64,000 nt of DNA from Kribbella soli. GTDB taxonomy: Bacteria > Actinomycetota > Actinomycetes > Propionibacteriales > Kribbellaceae. Under the pieces are notes generated by a model that was not told the DNA's origin, searched no databases, and worked only from the letters and a program-made list of their open reading frames with translations. The position numbers and the translations under genes are program-made. The stretch spans positions 124,001-188,000 of the forward strand of contig NZ_SJJZ01000001.1 of assembly GCF_004331345.1 (NCBI RefSeq), given 5' to 3'. Positions 32,643 to 39,898 of the stretch are shown here, piece by piece; positions within the stretch are counted from its first letter, which is position 1, and each line of letters begins with the position of its first letter.

Positions 32643-35114
32643 TTGAGCGAGTCGGCGATGCCAACGCTGAGCGAGCTCCTCCGCACCTTCCGCATCCGCG
32701 CCGGCCTCACCCAGGCCGCTCTCGCCGAGAAGGCCGGCCTCAGTGAGCAGGCCATCAGCGTGCTCGAACGCGGCACTCGCAGCCGCCCACGCATCGACAC
32801 GGTCCGCTCGCTCACCGCAGCCCTCGCCCTTACACCCACCGAAGCCGACCAGTTCCTCTCCGTTGCCCGCGGCAAGGGCAAGCAGTCCGGTGCACCCAGG
32901 AGGCCCGAGCCGTCTGCGACCGCCGACGCCTCTCTGGTGCCATGGCAACTACCTCCGGCCGCACGGGACTTCACCGGCCGCGCCGCCCAGCTCGACGCCA
33001 TCCTGTCCGTGCTGCGGAACCTCACCGGGACCGGACCGGTCGGCCTGGTCGCGGTCACCGGGATGGGTGGCATCGGTAAGACGACGCTTGCCGTCCAAGC
33101 CGCGCACAAGCTGACCGACAGCTACCCGGACGGCCACCTCTACCTCAATCTCCGCGGCTACGGACCGGGCGATCCGATGTCCGTCGCGGACGCTCAGCGA
33201 CAACTTCTGCGTTCCCTGGGAGCGGACCCGCAACGCGTTCCCGCCGATGTGGAGGAAGCTGCCGGCCTGCTCCGGTCCCGGCTCGCCGGCCGCCGGATGC
33301 TCGTGCTGCTGGACAACGCCGCCGACGCCTCGCAGGTGCTGCCGTTGCTGCCCGGGAGTTCAGGGTCGGCTGTGATCATCACCAGCCGCGGATCGTTGGC
33401 GACCTTGCCCGGCGCCCGGCAGATCCATCTCGACGCGCTCTCGGAGGCGGAGTCCGTCGAGCTCCTGTCCGGAGTCGTCGGCGAGGCACGGATTGCGGCC
33501 GAGCCGCAGGCGGCGAAGAGTCTGGCCGGTATCTCGGGTCGCCTGCCACTCGCCGTCCGCCTGATCGGAGGCCGGCTGACGGCCAGGCCGAACTGGCCCA
33601 TCCAGCACCTCGTCACGCTCCTCGAGGACGAGGAGCGCCGGCTCGACAGCTTCGGCTCGGACGAGACCGGTGTCCGCGCCAGCATCACCAGCTCGGTGGA
33701 CTTTCTCGAGCACAGCGAGCGTCCGCTCGACCGCGAGGCTGCTCGATCCCTTGCCCTGCTCAGCATTCCGGACGGCTCCGACCTGGTCGTTGCCGTCGCC
33801 GCAAGCATCCTGGAGCTCCCGGCCCATCGGACGGAGGCGATCCTCGACCGTCTGGTCGACCTGAATCTGATGGAGGCGGTGGCGCCGGAACGCTACCGCT
33901 TCCACGATCTGATCCGCGCGTTCGGGCGCGAACGCAGCGACGACACGCTCGATCAGGATCAACGCGACGCCGTCCTCGAACGCGTCCTGCGCTTCTACGC
34001 CGATTTCGCCTGGGCGGTCCAGAGCAGGAGCCATCCGACCAGCCCTCGCATCGCCATGGCGACGACGCCCTTCTCACCGTTGCCTGCAACAACAAGCGCC
34101 GAATCGGCCGCCGGTTGGCTCGATGCCGAGCACCGTAATCTGATGGATCGCTATCACCAGGCGATCGCGTCCGGGCTGGCCACGGCGCTGATCATTCCCG
34201 AGCTCACACTGGCGCTGTTCGGTTACCACGAGTACCGATCGCGATGGGTGGAAATGGGTGAGATGTGCCGTGCCGCACTCGGGGTCGCCGAGACGTCCGG
34301 GCTGCAGTTGATGGCGGCCTGGCTGGAGCACGACAGCGCCATTCCGGAAGTCGAGACCGGCAGCCTCGAAGCCGCCGCGAACCACCTGCTGCGTGCCCTG
34401 GAGCTGTTCCGGGCGATCCCGGACCTCCACGGTCAGGCCCGGTGCTGCACGTCAGCCGCCCATGTCCTCGGCAGACTCGACCGTGTGGTGGAGGCCATCG
34501 AACTCGCGACCGAAGGTCTGGAGATCAGCCGCCAGCTCGCCGACACCACGGTGGAAGGTGTTTCGTATCTCGCACTCGGTGGTCTCTACGACCGCAATGG
34601 AGACTACGCCCTGGCCGACGATGCCTATCGGCGCGGCATCGCGCTGGCCGAGGCATCCGGAGACCTACGGTCGGTCGCGAAGAGATACCTCAGCACGGGC
34701 TTCTCACACCTGCTGGTCGGCCGCACGGACGACGCCCTCGAGCCGATCCTCCAGGGCTTGGAGGTTGCCCGGCGCGGCAAGAACAAGGAGCTGCAATCGC
34801 AGGCGCTGCAGCACCTGGCCGCGGTTTTCGCCCTTCGAGGCGAGTACCGGAAGGCTCACGAGACCGTCGAAGAAGCCATCGACCTGATCCGCCCGCTGGG
34901 CAATCGCGTACGCCTCGGGTATTTCACCCTCGAGCTCGGCAGGATCGGCCTCGCGGCGGGTCAGTTCACCGCCGCCGCCCGCTATCTCCAGGACTCCATC
35001 GAGATCCTGCACGACCTGTCACCGCATTTGGAGATCGCCGCCAGGGAATTACTCGATGTCGCCCGCCGGGAACAGCCACAGCCCTACAGTTACAGAGATC
35101 CGCAGACCACCTAG
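32643..35114 (+). CDS. XRE-NB-ARC-TPR (STAND) transcriptional regulator
   Basis: The 823-residue protein has an XRE-type helix-turn-helix at about 8-62 (LLRTFRIRAGLTQAALAEKAGL, then SVLERGTRSRP), an NB-ARC NTPase domain with P-loop VTGMGGIGKTTLA near 137-149 and the MLVLLDNA Walker B, a winged-helix region, and about six TPR-like repeats (roughly 540-800). This is the AfsR-like STAND plan with an XRE domain replacing the SARP domain. ATP-driven oligomerisation in response to a ligand bound by the TPRs is expected. The TTG at 32643 has GAGGAGG nine bases upstream, better placed than the GTG at 32634; an ATG at 32658 is another option. No adjacent cluster tells its target. Confidence 0.85.
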   Translation: MSESAMPTLSELLRTFRIRAGLTQAALAEKAGLSEQAISVLERGTRSRPRIDTVRSLTAALALTPTEADQFLSVARGKGKQSGAPRRPEPSATADASLVPWQLPPAARDFTGRAAQLDAILSVLRNLTGTGPVGLVAVTGMGGIGKTTLAVQAAHKLTDSYPDGHLYLNLRGYGPGDPMSVADAQRQLLRSLGADPQRVPADVEEAAGLLRSRLAGRRMLVLLDNAADASQVLPLLPGSSGSAVIITSRGSLATLPGARQIHLDALSEAESVELLSGVVGEARIAAEPQAAKSLAGISGRLPLAVRLIGGRLTARPNWPIQHLVTLLEDEERRLDSFGSDETGVRASITSSVDFLEHSERPLDREAARSLALLSIPDGSDLVVAVAASILELPAHRTEAILDRLVDLNLMEAVAPERYRFHDLIRAFGRERSDDTLDQDQRDAVLERVLRFYADFAWAVQSRSHPTSPRIAMATTPFSPLPATTSAESAAGWLDAEHRNLMDRYHQAIASGLATALIIPELTLALFGYHEYRSRWVEMGEMCRAALGVAETSGLQLMAAWLEHDSAIPEVETGSLEAAANHLLRALELFRAIPDLHGQARCCTSAAHVLGRLDRVVEAIELATEGLEISRQLADTTVEGVSYLALGGLYDRNGDYALADDAYRRGIALAEASGDLRSVAKRYLSTGFSHLLVGRTDDALEPILQGLEVARRGKNKELQSQALQHLAAVFALRGEYRKAHETVEEAIDLIRPLGNRVRLGYFTLELGRIGLAAGQFTAAARYLQDSIEILHDLSPHLEIAARELLDVARREQPQPYSYRDPQTT

Positions 35115-35129
35115 GCGGTTAGCGGTAAC

Positions 35130-35408
35130 TCAGTCCGTCGTCGTGATGGTGGTTTCGATTTGGATTTGGGTCAGGCGGAGGAGGATTTTCTGGCGGAGGG
35201 CGTCGGGGGCGTGGTCGGAGCCGCAGGAGCGGTGGACCAGCTTCTTGACGCAGCGTTCCAGGTCGTACTCGTCGAGGCAGGGGGCGCACTCTTCGAGGTG
35301 CTGGCGGATCTCGTCGGTACTGGCGTCCTCGAGTTCGTTGTCGATGAAGACGTAGACCCGTTGCAGGATCTCTCCGCAGTCGACGTCGTGGTGCTCGCCG
35401 CAGCTCAC
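35130..35408 (-). CDS. rsrA: Zinc-binding redox anti-sigma factor (RsrA/RshA)
   Basis: The 92-residue protein has Cys3, Cys11, His37, Cys41 and Cys44, the same positions as the ligands and trigger cysteines of Streptomyces RsrA, with the ZAS motif HLEECAPC. Oxidation releases zinc, forms a disulfide and frees SigR. Further cysteines at 53 and 62 are present, but RsrA's Cys61-Cys62 pair is reduced to one. The ATG overlaps the sigR stop by four bases, so the pair is translationally coupled. Confidence 0.95.
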   Translation of the reverse strand: MSCGEHHDVDCGEILQRVYVFIDNELEDASTDEIRQHLEECAPCLDEYDLERCVKKLVHRSCGSDHAPDALRQKILLRLTQIQIETTITTTD

Positions 35409-36124
35409 GACTCCTCCTTCTCCGCAGCTTCGTCGGTGCTCGACGCGGCCGCGTCCGTGCTGTCGTCCGCCGGGATCAGGCCGCGGTCCCGGGCGTAGTC
35501 GCCGAGCAGCTCACGCAGCTGGCGCCGGCCGCGGTGCAGCCGTGACATCACGGTGCCGACCGGTGTGCCCATGATCTCGGCGATTTCCTTGTACGCAAAG
35601 CCCTCGACATCGGCCAGGTACACGGCCAGCCGGAAGTCCTCCGGGATGGCCTGCAGCGCCGACTTGACGTCGGAATCGGGCAGGTGCTCGAGGGCGACCG
35701 CCTCGGCCGACTTCAGCCCACCGGGAGTGTGCGACTCGGCGGCGGTGAGCTGCCAGTCCTCGATCTCCTCGGTCGGCGACTGCGTCGGCTGACGCTGCCG
35801 CTTCCGGTATCCGTTGATGAACGTGTTGGTCAGGATCCGGTACAGCCACGCCTTCAGGTTGGTGCCCGGCGTGAACTGGTGGAACGAGCTGTACGCCTTC
35901 GCAAAGGTGTCCTGCACCAGGTCCTCGGCGTCCGACGGATTACGGGTCATCCGCATCGCCGCGGCGTACATCTGGTCCAGGAAGGGCAGCGCTTCGCGCT
36001 CGAACCGCGCGGTGCGCTGCTCGGGTGTCTCGGTCGTGGTGGGAGTCGGCATCGGGATCGAGAATACCGGGGTCTTCCCAGCAGTTCGCTCCGGAGCCAC
36101 TCTCGTCGCCATCATGTTCGTCAC
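35405..36124 (-). CDS. sigR: SigR/SigH-type ECF sigma factor (long form)
   Basis: The protein is 239 residues from the GTG at 36124, or 215 from the ATG at 36052 ([12 protein letters not shown]). It has sigma region 2 ([29 protein letters not shown]) and region 4 ([53 protein letters not shown]) by landmarks. It directs thiol-oxidative-stress genes and is held by RsrA. A perfect GGAAT-N18-GTT promoter lies at 36150-36125, so a transcript starting near 36118 would encode an N-terminally extended form, starting at the ATGs at 36115/36112. Streptomyces SigR likewise has an unstable extended isoform made from its own promoter. The short form would need an upstream promoter. Confidence 0.93.
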   Translation of the reverse strand: MTNMMATRVAPERTAGKTPVFSIPMPTPTTTETPEQRTARFEREALPFLDQMYAAAMRMTRNPSDAEDLVQDTFAKAYSSFHQFTPGTNLKAWLYRILTNTFINGYRKRQRQPTQSPTEEIEDWQLTAAESHTPGGLKSAEAVALEHLPDSDVKSALQAIPEDFRLAVYLADVEGFAYKEIAEIMGTPVGTVMSRLHRGRRQLRELLGDYARDRGLIPADDSTDAAASSTDEAAEKEES

Positions 36125-36150
36125 AACACGCCCGGCAGCGGGGGCATTCC
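36125..36150 (-). promoter_or_regulatory. SigR-dependent autoregulatory promoter
   Basis: On the minus strand GGAAT (36150-36146), 18 bases, GTT (36127-36125) matches the SigR/SigH consensus exactly. It ends at the long-form start codon, so the induced message has almost no leader. Confidence 0.85.
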
Positions 36151-36164
36151 CGCCCGGCGCGCCG

Positions 36165-36806
36165 CTATCCGGACACCTCGCGGCTCACCCATTCGAACAC
36201 GGCTTCGATCAGCAGGTCGTACGTCTCCTGCTGGTCCAGCTCGGCCCGCTTCGGCACCTTGAAGGAATGGTCGGCGTCCGGCACCACGGCCATCTCGGTG
36301 AGCGGCGGGAACTCCTCCGGCGTACCGAACGGATCCCGCTCCCCCTGCACGACCAGCGTCGGCAGCCCGGCCGCCTGGAGCTCGTCGACGCGCGACTTCT
36401 CCGGCTTCCCCGGCGCGTGCAGCGGAAACGCCATCGCCAGTACGCCGGAAGCGCCCAGACTGCTCGCGGTGCGGCAGGCGACCCGCGCGCCCGCGCTCCG
36501 GCCGCCGATCACCAGCGGCGTCCGGACCCGGAGCTGCCCGATGATCGCGATCCACGCCTCGTCGAGCGCCTTCGGGGCGGGCGCCAGCTTGCGGCCGGCG
36601 CGCCGCCAGGGCTGCTCGATCAGGAACACGTTGATGTCCTGCTTCGGCAGCCGGGCGGCCAGTGCGGCCAGGTCACCCGACTCGATCCCGGCCCCGGCGC
36701 CGTGCCCCAGGGCGAGCGTCGCCACCGGGCGGCGGGCGCGGTGCGCCACGATCCGGGCCTCTCCGTGCGGCGTCGCCACAATCCGTTCGTCGGTCACCCG
36801 GCCCAT
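36165..36806 (-). CDS. Alpha/beta hydrolase family protein (Tex30/KANL3-like)
   Basis: The 213-residue protein has the short alpha/beta hydrolase plan: oxyanion region [13 protein letters not shown], nucleophile elbow [12 protein letters not shown] (Ser near 104), acid in [14 protein letters not shown], and the His in DADHSFKVP near 183. The triad is complete, so it is a probable serine hydrolase of unknown substrate. It lies upstream of sigR on the same strand; the SigR promoter sits between them, so it is probably transcribed separately. Confidence 0.85.
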   Translation of the reverse strand: MGRVTDERIVATPHGEARIVAHRARRPVATLALGHGAGAGIESGDLAALAARLPKQDINVFLIEQPWRRAGRKLAPAPKALDEAWIAIIGQLRVRTPLVIGGRSAGARVACRTASSLGASGVLAMAFPLHAPGKPEKSRVDELQAAGLPTLVVQGERDPFGTPEEFPPLTEMAVVPDADHSFKVPKRAELDQQETYDLLIEAVFEWVSREVSG

Positions 36807-36842
36807 CCTGTCATCACGACCGGTGAAGAGCGGGCACGAAAC

Positions 36843-37628
36843 TCAGAAGAGAGTGGTCGGGCTGTCCTGCGGGTCCTCGCCGTCGGGCGGCAGCGGATCG
36901 AGCAGGTGCGGGCCGTTGTTCTTCACCGAGCTGACCGCCTTCGACACGGCGTACGCCTCGAGGCGGCCGGGTGCGGCGGGGACGAGGAGTTCGAGCACGT
37001 CGTCGGTGTCCGAGGACAGCGGGTCCAGCCAGGCGTCGTACCGCTCGCGCTCGACCAGGAGCGGCATCCGGTCGTGGATGCGGCCGAGGTCGTCGGTGGC
37101 CGATGTGGTCAGCACGGTGCAGGTCCAGAGCCAGGCCTCGTCCTTGTCCGGGTCCTCGACCGACTTGTCCCGCCAGATCTCGTACAGCCCCGCCATCGAC
37201 AGGATGCTGCCGTCCGGCGGGTGGATGAAGTACGGCTGCTTGACCGGCTTGCCGTTCACCTTCTCCTCGGCGGTGTACCACTCGTAGTAGCCGTCCGCGG
37301 GCAGGATGCAGCGGCGGGTGGCGAACGCCTTCTTGAAGGCGGGCTTCTCCGCGACCGTCTCCATCCGGGCGTTGATGAGCCGCGAGCCGATCGAGGTGTC
37401 CTTGGCCCAGGACGGCACCAGCCCCCACTTGACCGTGGTGAGCTTCCGGATCGTCTCGTCGGGCTGCTCGCGATTCTTCCGCTCGACCACCGCGACCACC
37501 TGGTTGGTCGGCGCGACGTTGTAGTTCTCGCCGAGCTCCTCGACCGTCTCTCGCACGTTGCCCGCCTCGATCTCGAACTCCGCAACGAGATCGGACGGCT
37601 CCCGGCTGGACGCATACCTACCGCACAT
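36843..37628 (-). CDS. SRAP (YedK/HMCES) abasic-site-binding protein
   Basis: The 261-residue protein starts MCGRY, exposing the catalytic Cys2 that forms a covalent thiazolidine with abasic sites in single-stranded DNA after Met removal. Other active-site residues are Asn in YNVAPTN near 37, Glu in GYYEWY near 113 and His in GRIHDRMP near 180. The role is to shield abasic sites at replication forks. No full LexA box is visible upstream. It is divergent from the ATP-grasp ligase with about 100 bases between. Confidence 0.95.
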   Translation of the reverse strand: MCGRYASSREPSDLVAEFEIEAGNVRETVEELGENYNVAPTNQVVAVVERKNREQPDETIRKLTTVKWGLVPSWAKDTSIGSRLINARMETVAEKPAFKKAFATRRCILPADGYYEWYTAEEKVNGKPVKQPYFIHPPDGSILSMAGLYEIWRDKSVEDPDKDEAWLWTCTVLTTSATDDLGRIHDRMPLLVERERYDAWLDPLSSDTDDVLELLVPAAPGRLEAYAVSKAVSSVKNNGPHLLDPLPPDGEDPQDSPTTLF

Positions 37629-37727
37629 ACCGACAGCCTAGGCCGAACTTCTCGGCGTCTGCTGCGTCAAACCGCAGGGCGGCGTACGCCTTCCCGCGGA
37701 CAGCTACCAGCAGTAGGAGGAGACGAC

Positions 37728-38753
37728 GTGCGAGTCGCGGTGCTGTGCGGTGGCGAGAGTTCGGAGCGCGATGTGTCGCGTTCGTCCGGCTGGGCGGTGG
37801 CCCAGGCCCTCGCCGGTCGCGGTCATGACGTGGTGCTGATCGATCCGGCCGCGGAGGAACCGGTGCTGGCTGATCCCGTGCCGGCCGGCGATTCCGTCGT
37901 ACCCGTGCCGAAGGAGCCCCCGGCGCCGACGGACCGTGCCCTGCTGCGCCAGCGGATGTACGCCGCTCTCACCGGCGGACCCGCCCTGGAGCAGCTGCGG
38001 CGGGCCGATCGGGTCTTCATCGCACTGCACGGCGGCTGGGGAGAGGACGGGCACGTCCAGGCATTGCTCGAGCTGGCGGGCATCCCGTTCACCGGTGCGG
38101 GCCATGACGTCTGCGCCGTTGCCTGGCACAAGGGCCGTTGCCAGGCAGTGCTCGAAGCCGCCGGGATCCCGGTGCCGGCGCGGGTGCTCTACAACCCCGC
38201 TGAGCAACCTGAGCCGCCGATCGGGGTCAAGCAGCTGCTGGCGAGCGGACCGGTGGTGGTGAAGCCAGTCGCTGACGGATCGAGCGTGGCCGTCCGCAAG
38301 GTCGACTCGCTGGACGGGCTGCCGACCGAGGGCGAGCTGCTCGTCGAGCCGTTCCTGAGCGGCCGGGAGTTCACCGTCGCGGTGATCGGTGCGACGGCGC
38401 TGCCGGTGGTGGAGATCGAGCTGACCACGGCCGTGTTCGACTACGAGGCGAAGTACCAGCCGGGTGCGGTGCGGGAGGTCTCCCCCGCCGACATCCCCGG
38501 ACACTTCGCCGAGCGGTTGCAGGAGCTCGCGATCGGAGCGCATCGAGCCCTCGGGTTCGGTACGACGTACTCCCGGGTCGACTTCCGCTGCGATGCCGCC
38601 GGTACGCCGTACTGCCTGGAGGTCAACGCACTGCCCGGGCTCACGCCGGGCAGTCTCGTCCCGGTCGCCGCGAAGGGCGCGGGGATCACGTACGGCGAAC
38701 TCGTCGACCGGTTGCTGACGGCAAGCGGCGGCGGATCGCCCACCCCGTGTTAG
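37728..38753 (+). CDS. D-alanine-D-alanine ligase-like ATP-grasp enzyme
   Basis: The 341-residue protein has the Ddl layout: N-terminal VAVLCGGESSERDVSRSSG, HGGWGEDGHVQALLELAGIPFTG, ATP-grasp Lys segments, VVVKPVADGSSVAV and the C-terminal EVNALPGLTPGSLVP. In typical Ddl the loop is GSSVGV and the Asn-containing metal site is EVNTxPGM; both vary slightly here. It may be a second Ddl or a ligase for another dipeptide or carboxylate-amine pair. The GTG at 37728 has TAGGAGGAG upstream; longer in-frame upstream sequence is antisense to the SRAP gene. A hairpin terminator overlaps its stop. Confidence 0.8.
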   Translation: MRVAVLCGGESSERDVSRSSGWAVAQALAGRGHDVVLIDPAAEEPVLADPVPAGDSVVPVPKEPPAPTDRALLRQRMYAALTGGPALEQLRRADRVFIALHGGWGEDGHVQALLELAGIPFTGAGHDVCAVAWHKGRCQAVLEAAGIPVPARVLYNPAEQPEPPIGVKQLLASGPVVVKPVADGSSVAVRKVDSLDGLPTEGELLVEPFLSGREFTVAVIGATALPVVEIELTTAVFDYEAKYQPGAVREVSPADIPGHFAERLQELAIGAHRALGFGTTYSRVDFRCDAAGTPYCLEVNALPGLTPGSLVPVAAKGAGITYGELVDRLLTASGGGSPTPC

Positions 38754-38766
38754 GCGATCCGCCGCC
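38727..38766. terminator. Bidirectional hairpin terminator overlapping the ligase stop
   Basis: GGCGGCGGATCGCC (38727-38740) and GGCGATCCGCCGCC (38753-38766) form a perfect 14-bp stem. The loop contains the TAG stop codon at 38751-38753. It serves the convergent ligase and GGDEF-like genes; no U-tract is present. Confidence 0.75.
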
Positions 38767-38813
38767 GGACTGATGCGCCCGGCCGCCCCCCTGTAGGCGT
38801 CCGGACGCAAGCC

Positions 38814-39626
38814 TCAGGTTCTGGCCAGCTCGTCGAGCAACCTCCCGGCCATCTCGTCGCTACCGGGCAGTCCCTCGATCCAGATCCGGGCGAGCTGGGG
38901 TACGTCGGTGTCCAGCCGCCACTGGGTGATCAGGGCTCGTACCGTCGCGACCTGCTCCGGCAGGTTCGGCTCGCGGCCGACGAGCGCCGCCGCGCGGCGT
39001 GCGCCGACGCGGCCCAGTACGTCACCGCCGCAGAAGACGATCCGCAGGCACTCCGCGACGTCGACGAGCGTGAGCTCGCGGTCGAACGGCGACGTACCCG
39101 CGGGATGGAGCGGTTCGACAACCACCAGTGCGTGGGTTTGCGGTACGGAAGTTCCACGGAGTTCCGCCTCTCGGTAGAGCTCGCCGAGCCGGGACCGCAG
39201 GTGCGCCAGGCTGGACAGCCCGGTCAGCGGGTCCTCGCAGGACAGCGAGTGCAGGTAGACCAGGGACGCCTCGGCCCAGCTGGAACTGAGTGCGCGTACC
39301 GCGGCGAAAGCCGGCTCGCCCCCGGCGATCGAGCGGTACAGCGCACTCAGCCCATCAAGTGCCTCCACCAGCGAGATCCCGTCGGCCGCGAGGCGGCGTC
39401 CGGTCTCGTCCGATGCAGGCACGACATCGGCACCGTCCCGAAGCGCCTCGGCAATCGCGAGATAGGCGCTGTGGTCGATGCCAGCTGTGCCGTGCGGCTC
39501 CCTCCGGCCGCGCGGTTGATCTGGGGACGACACTTCCGGCCGGGTCCGGGCGGGCGACCCCGCCAGGTTCAGGGACTTGGCCGGACGCAGGTCGAACCGT
39601 CTGCGGATGTCCGCGAACAGCGACAT
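38814..39626 (-). CDS. Degenerate GGDEF-domain-like protein
   Basis: The 270-residue soluble protein has a central DPLTGLSSLAHLRSRLGELY segment matching the DxLTGLxNRxxLxxRL start of GGDEF domains. The strand-turn-strand that should carry RxGGDEF reads GRVGARRAAALV, so the catalytic signature is lost. The N-terminal half (about 50-135) is helical. Cyclic-di-GMP synthesis is not expected. It may bind a nucleotide or another protein. It lies upstream, on the opposite strand, of the sigma fusion gene, with both promoters in the 272-base gap between them. Confidence 0.65.
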   Translation of the reverse strand: MSLFADIRRRFDLRPAKSLNLAGSPARTRPEVSSPDQPRGRREPHGTAGIDHSAYLAIAEALRDGADVVPASDETGRRLAADGISLVEALDGLSALYRSIAGGEPAFAAVRALSSSWAEASLVYLHSLSCEDPLTGLSSLAHLRSRLGELYREAELRGTSVPQTHALVVVEPLHPAGTSPFDRELTLVDVAECLRIVFCGGDVLGRVGARRAAALVGREPNLPEQVATVRALITQWRLDTDVPQLARIWIEGLPGSDEMAGRLLDELART

Positions 39627-39819
39627 GGCCCTCCTCGAATAGCCCCGTCAGTCTCCCGACCGGTCGGCCGGAAGCGTCGTACGGCGATGAGACAGAGCTG
39701 GACGGAGTTCATGACGCGGATTCGCAGAACTTTTTTCGGGCGTAACTTCGGCCCTGGCGTTCTCGTAAGGAAAGGAGCACAGTTCCGCGTCAGGAAACGT
39801 GCGCTCGACCGTCCTATCT

Positions 39820-39834
39820 GGGAACCTTGTTCCC
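39820..39834 (+). promoter_or_regulatory. Palindrome upstream of the sigma fusion; 39627-39898 gap
   Basis: GGGAAC-CTT-GTTCCC lies 65 bases before the sigma fusion start. Its left half resembles the GGAAC -35 element used by many ECF sigma factors, so it may be an autoregulatory promoter, or the palindrome may bind a repressor. No gene is visible in the gap. Confidence 0.45.
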
Positions 39835-39898
39835 GGCAGCACGTGACGGTTAGTCACAAAGCTGCACACAGAGTTGTCAGAGCCCACGGGGGAGATGG

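Noticed and set aside
35814..38753. One 979-codon frame ending in the ATP-grasp ligase
   Set aside because: Its first 638 codons are antisense to sigR, the hydrolase and the SRAP gene. Only the part from 37728, with a Shine-Dalgarno, encodes the ligase.
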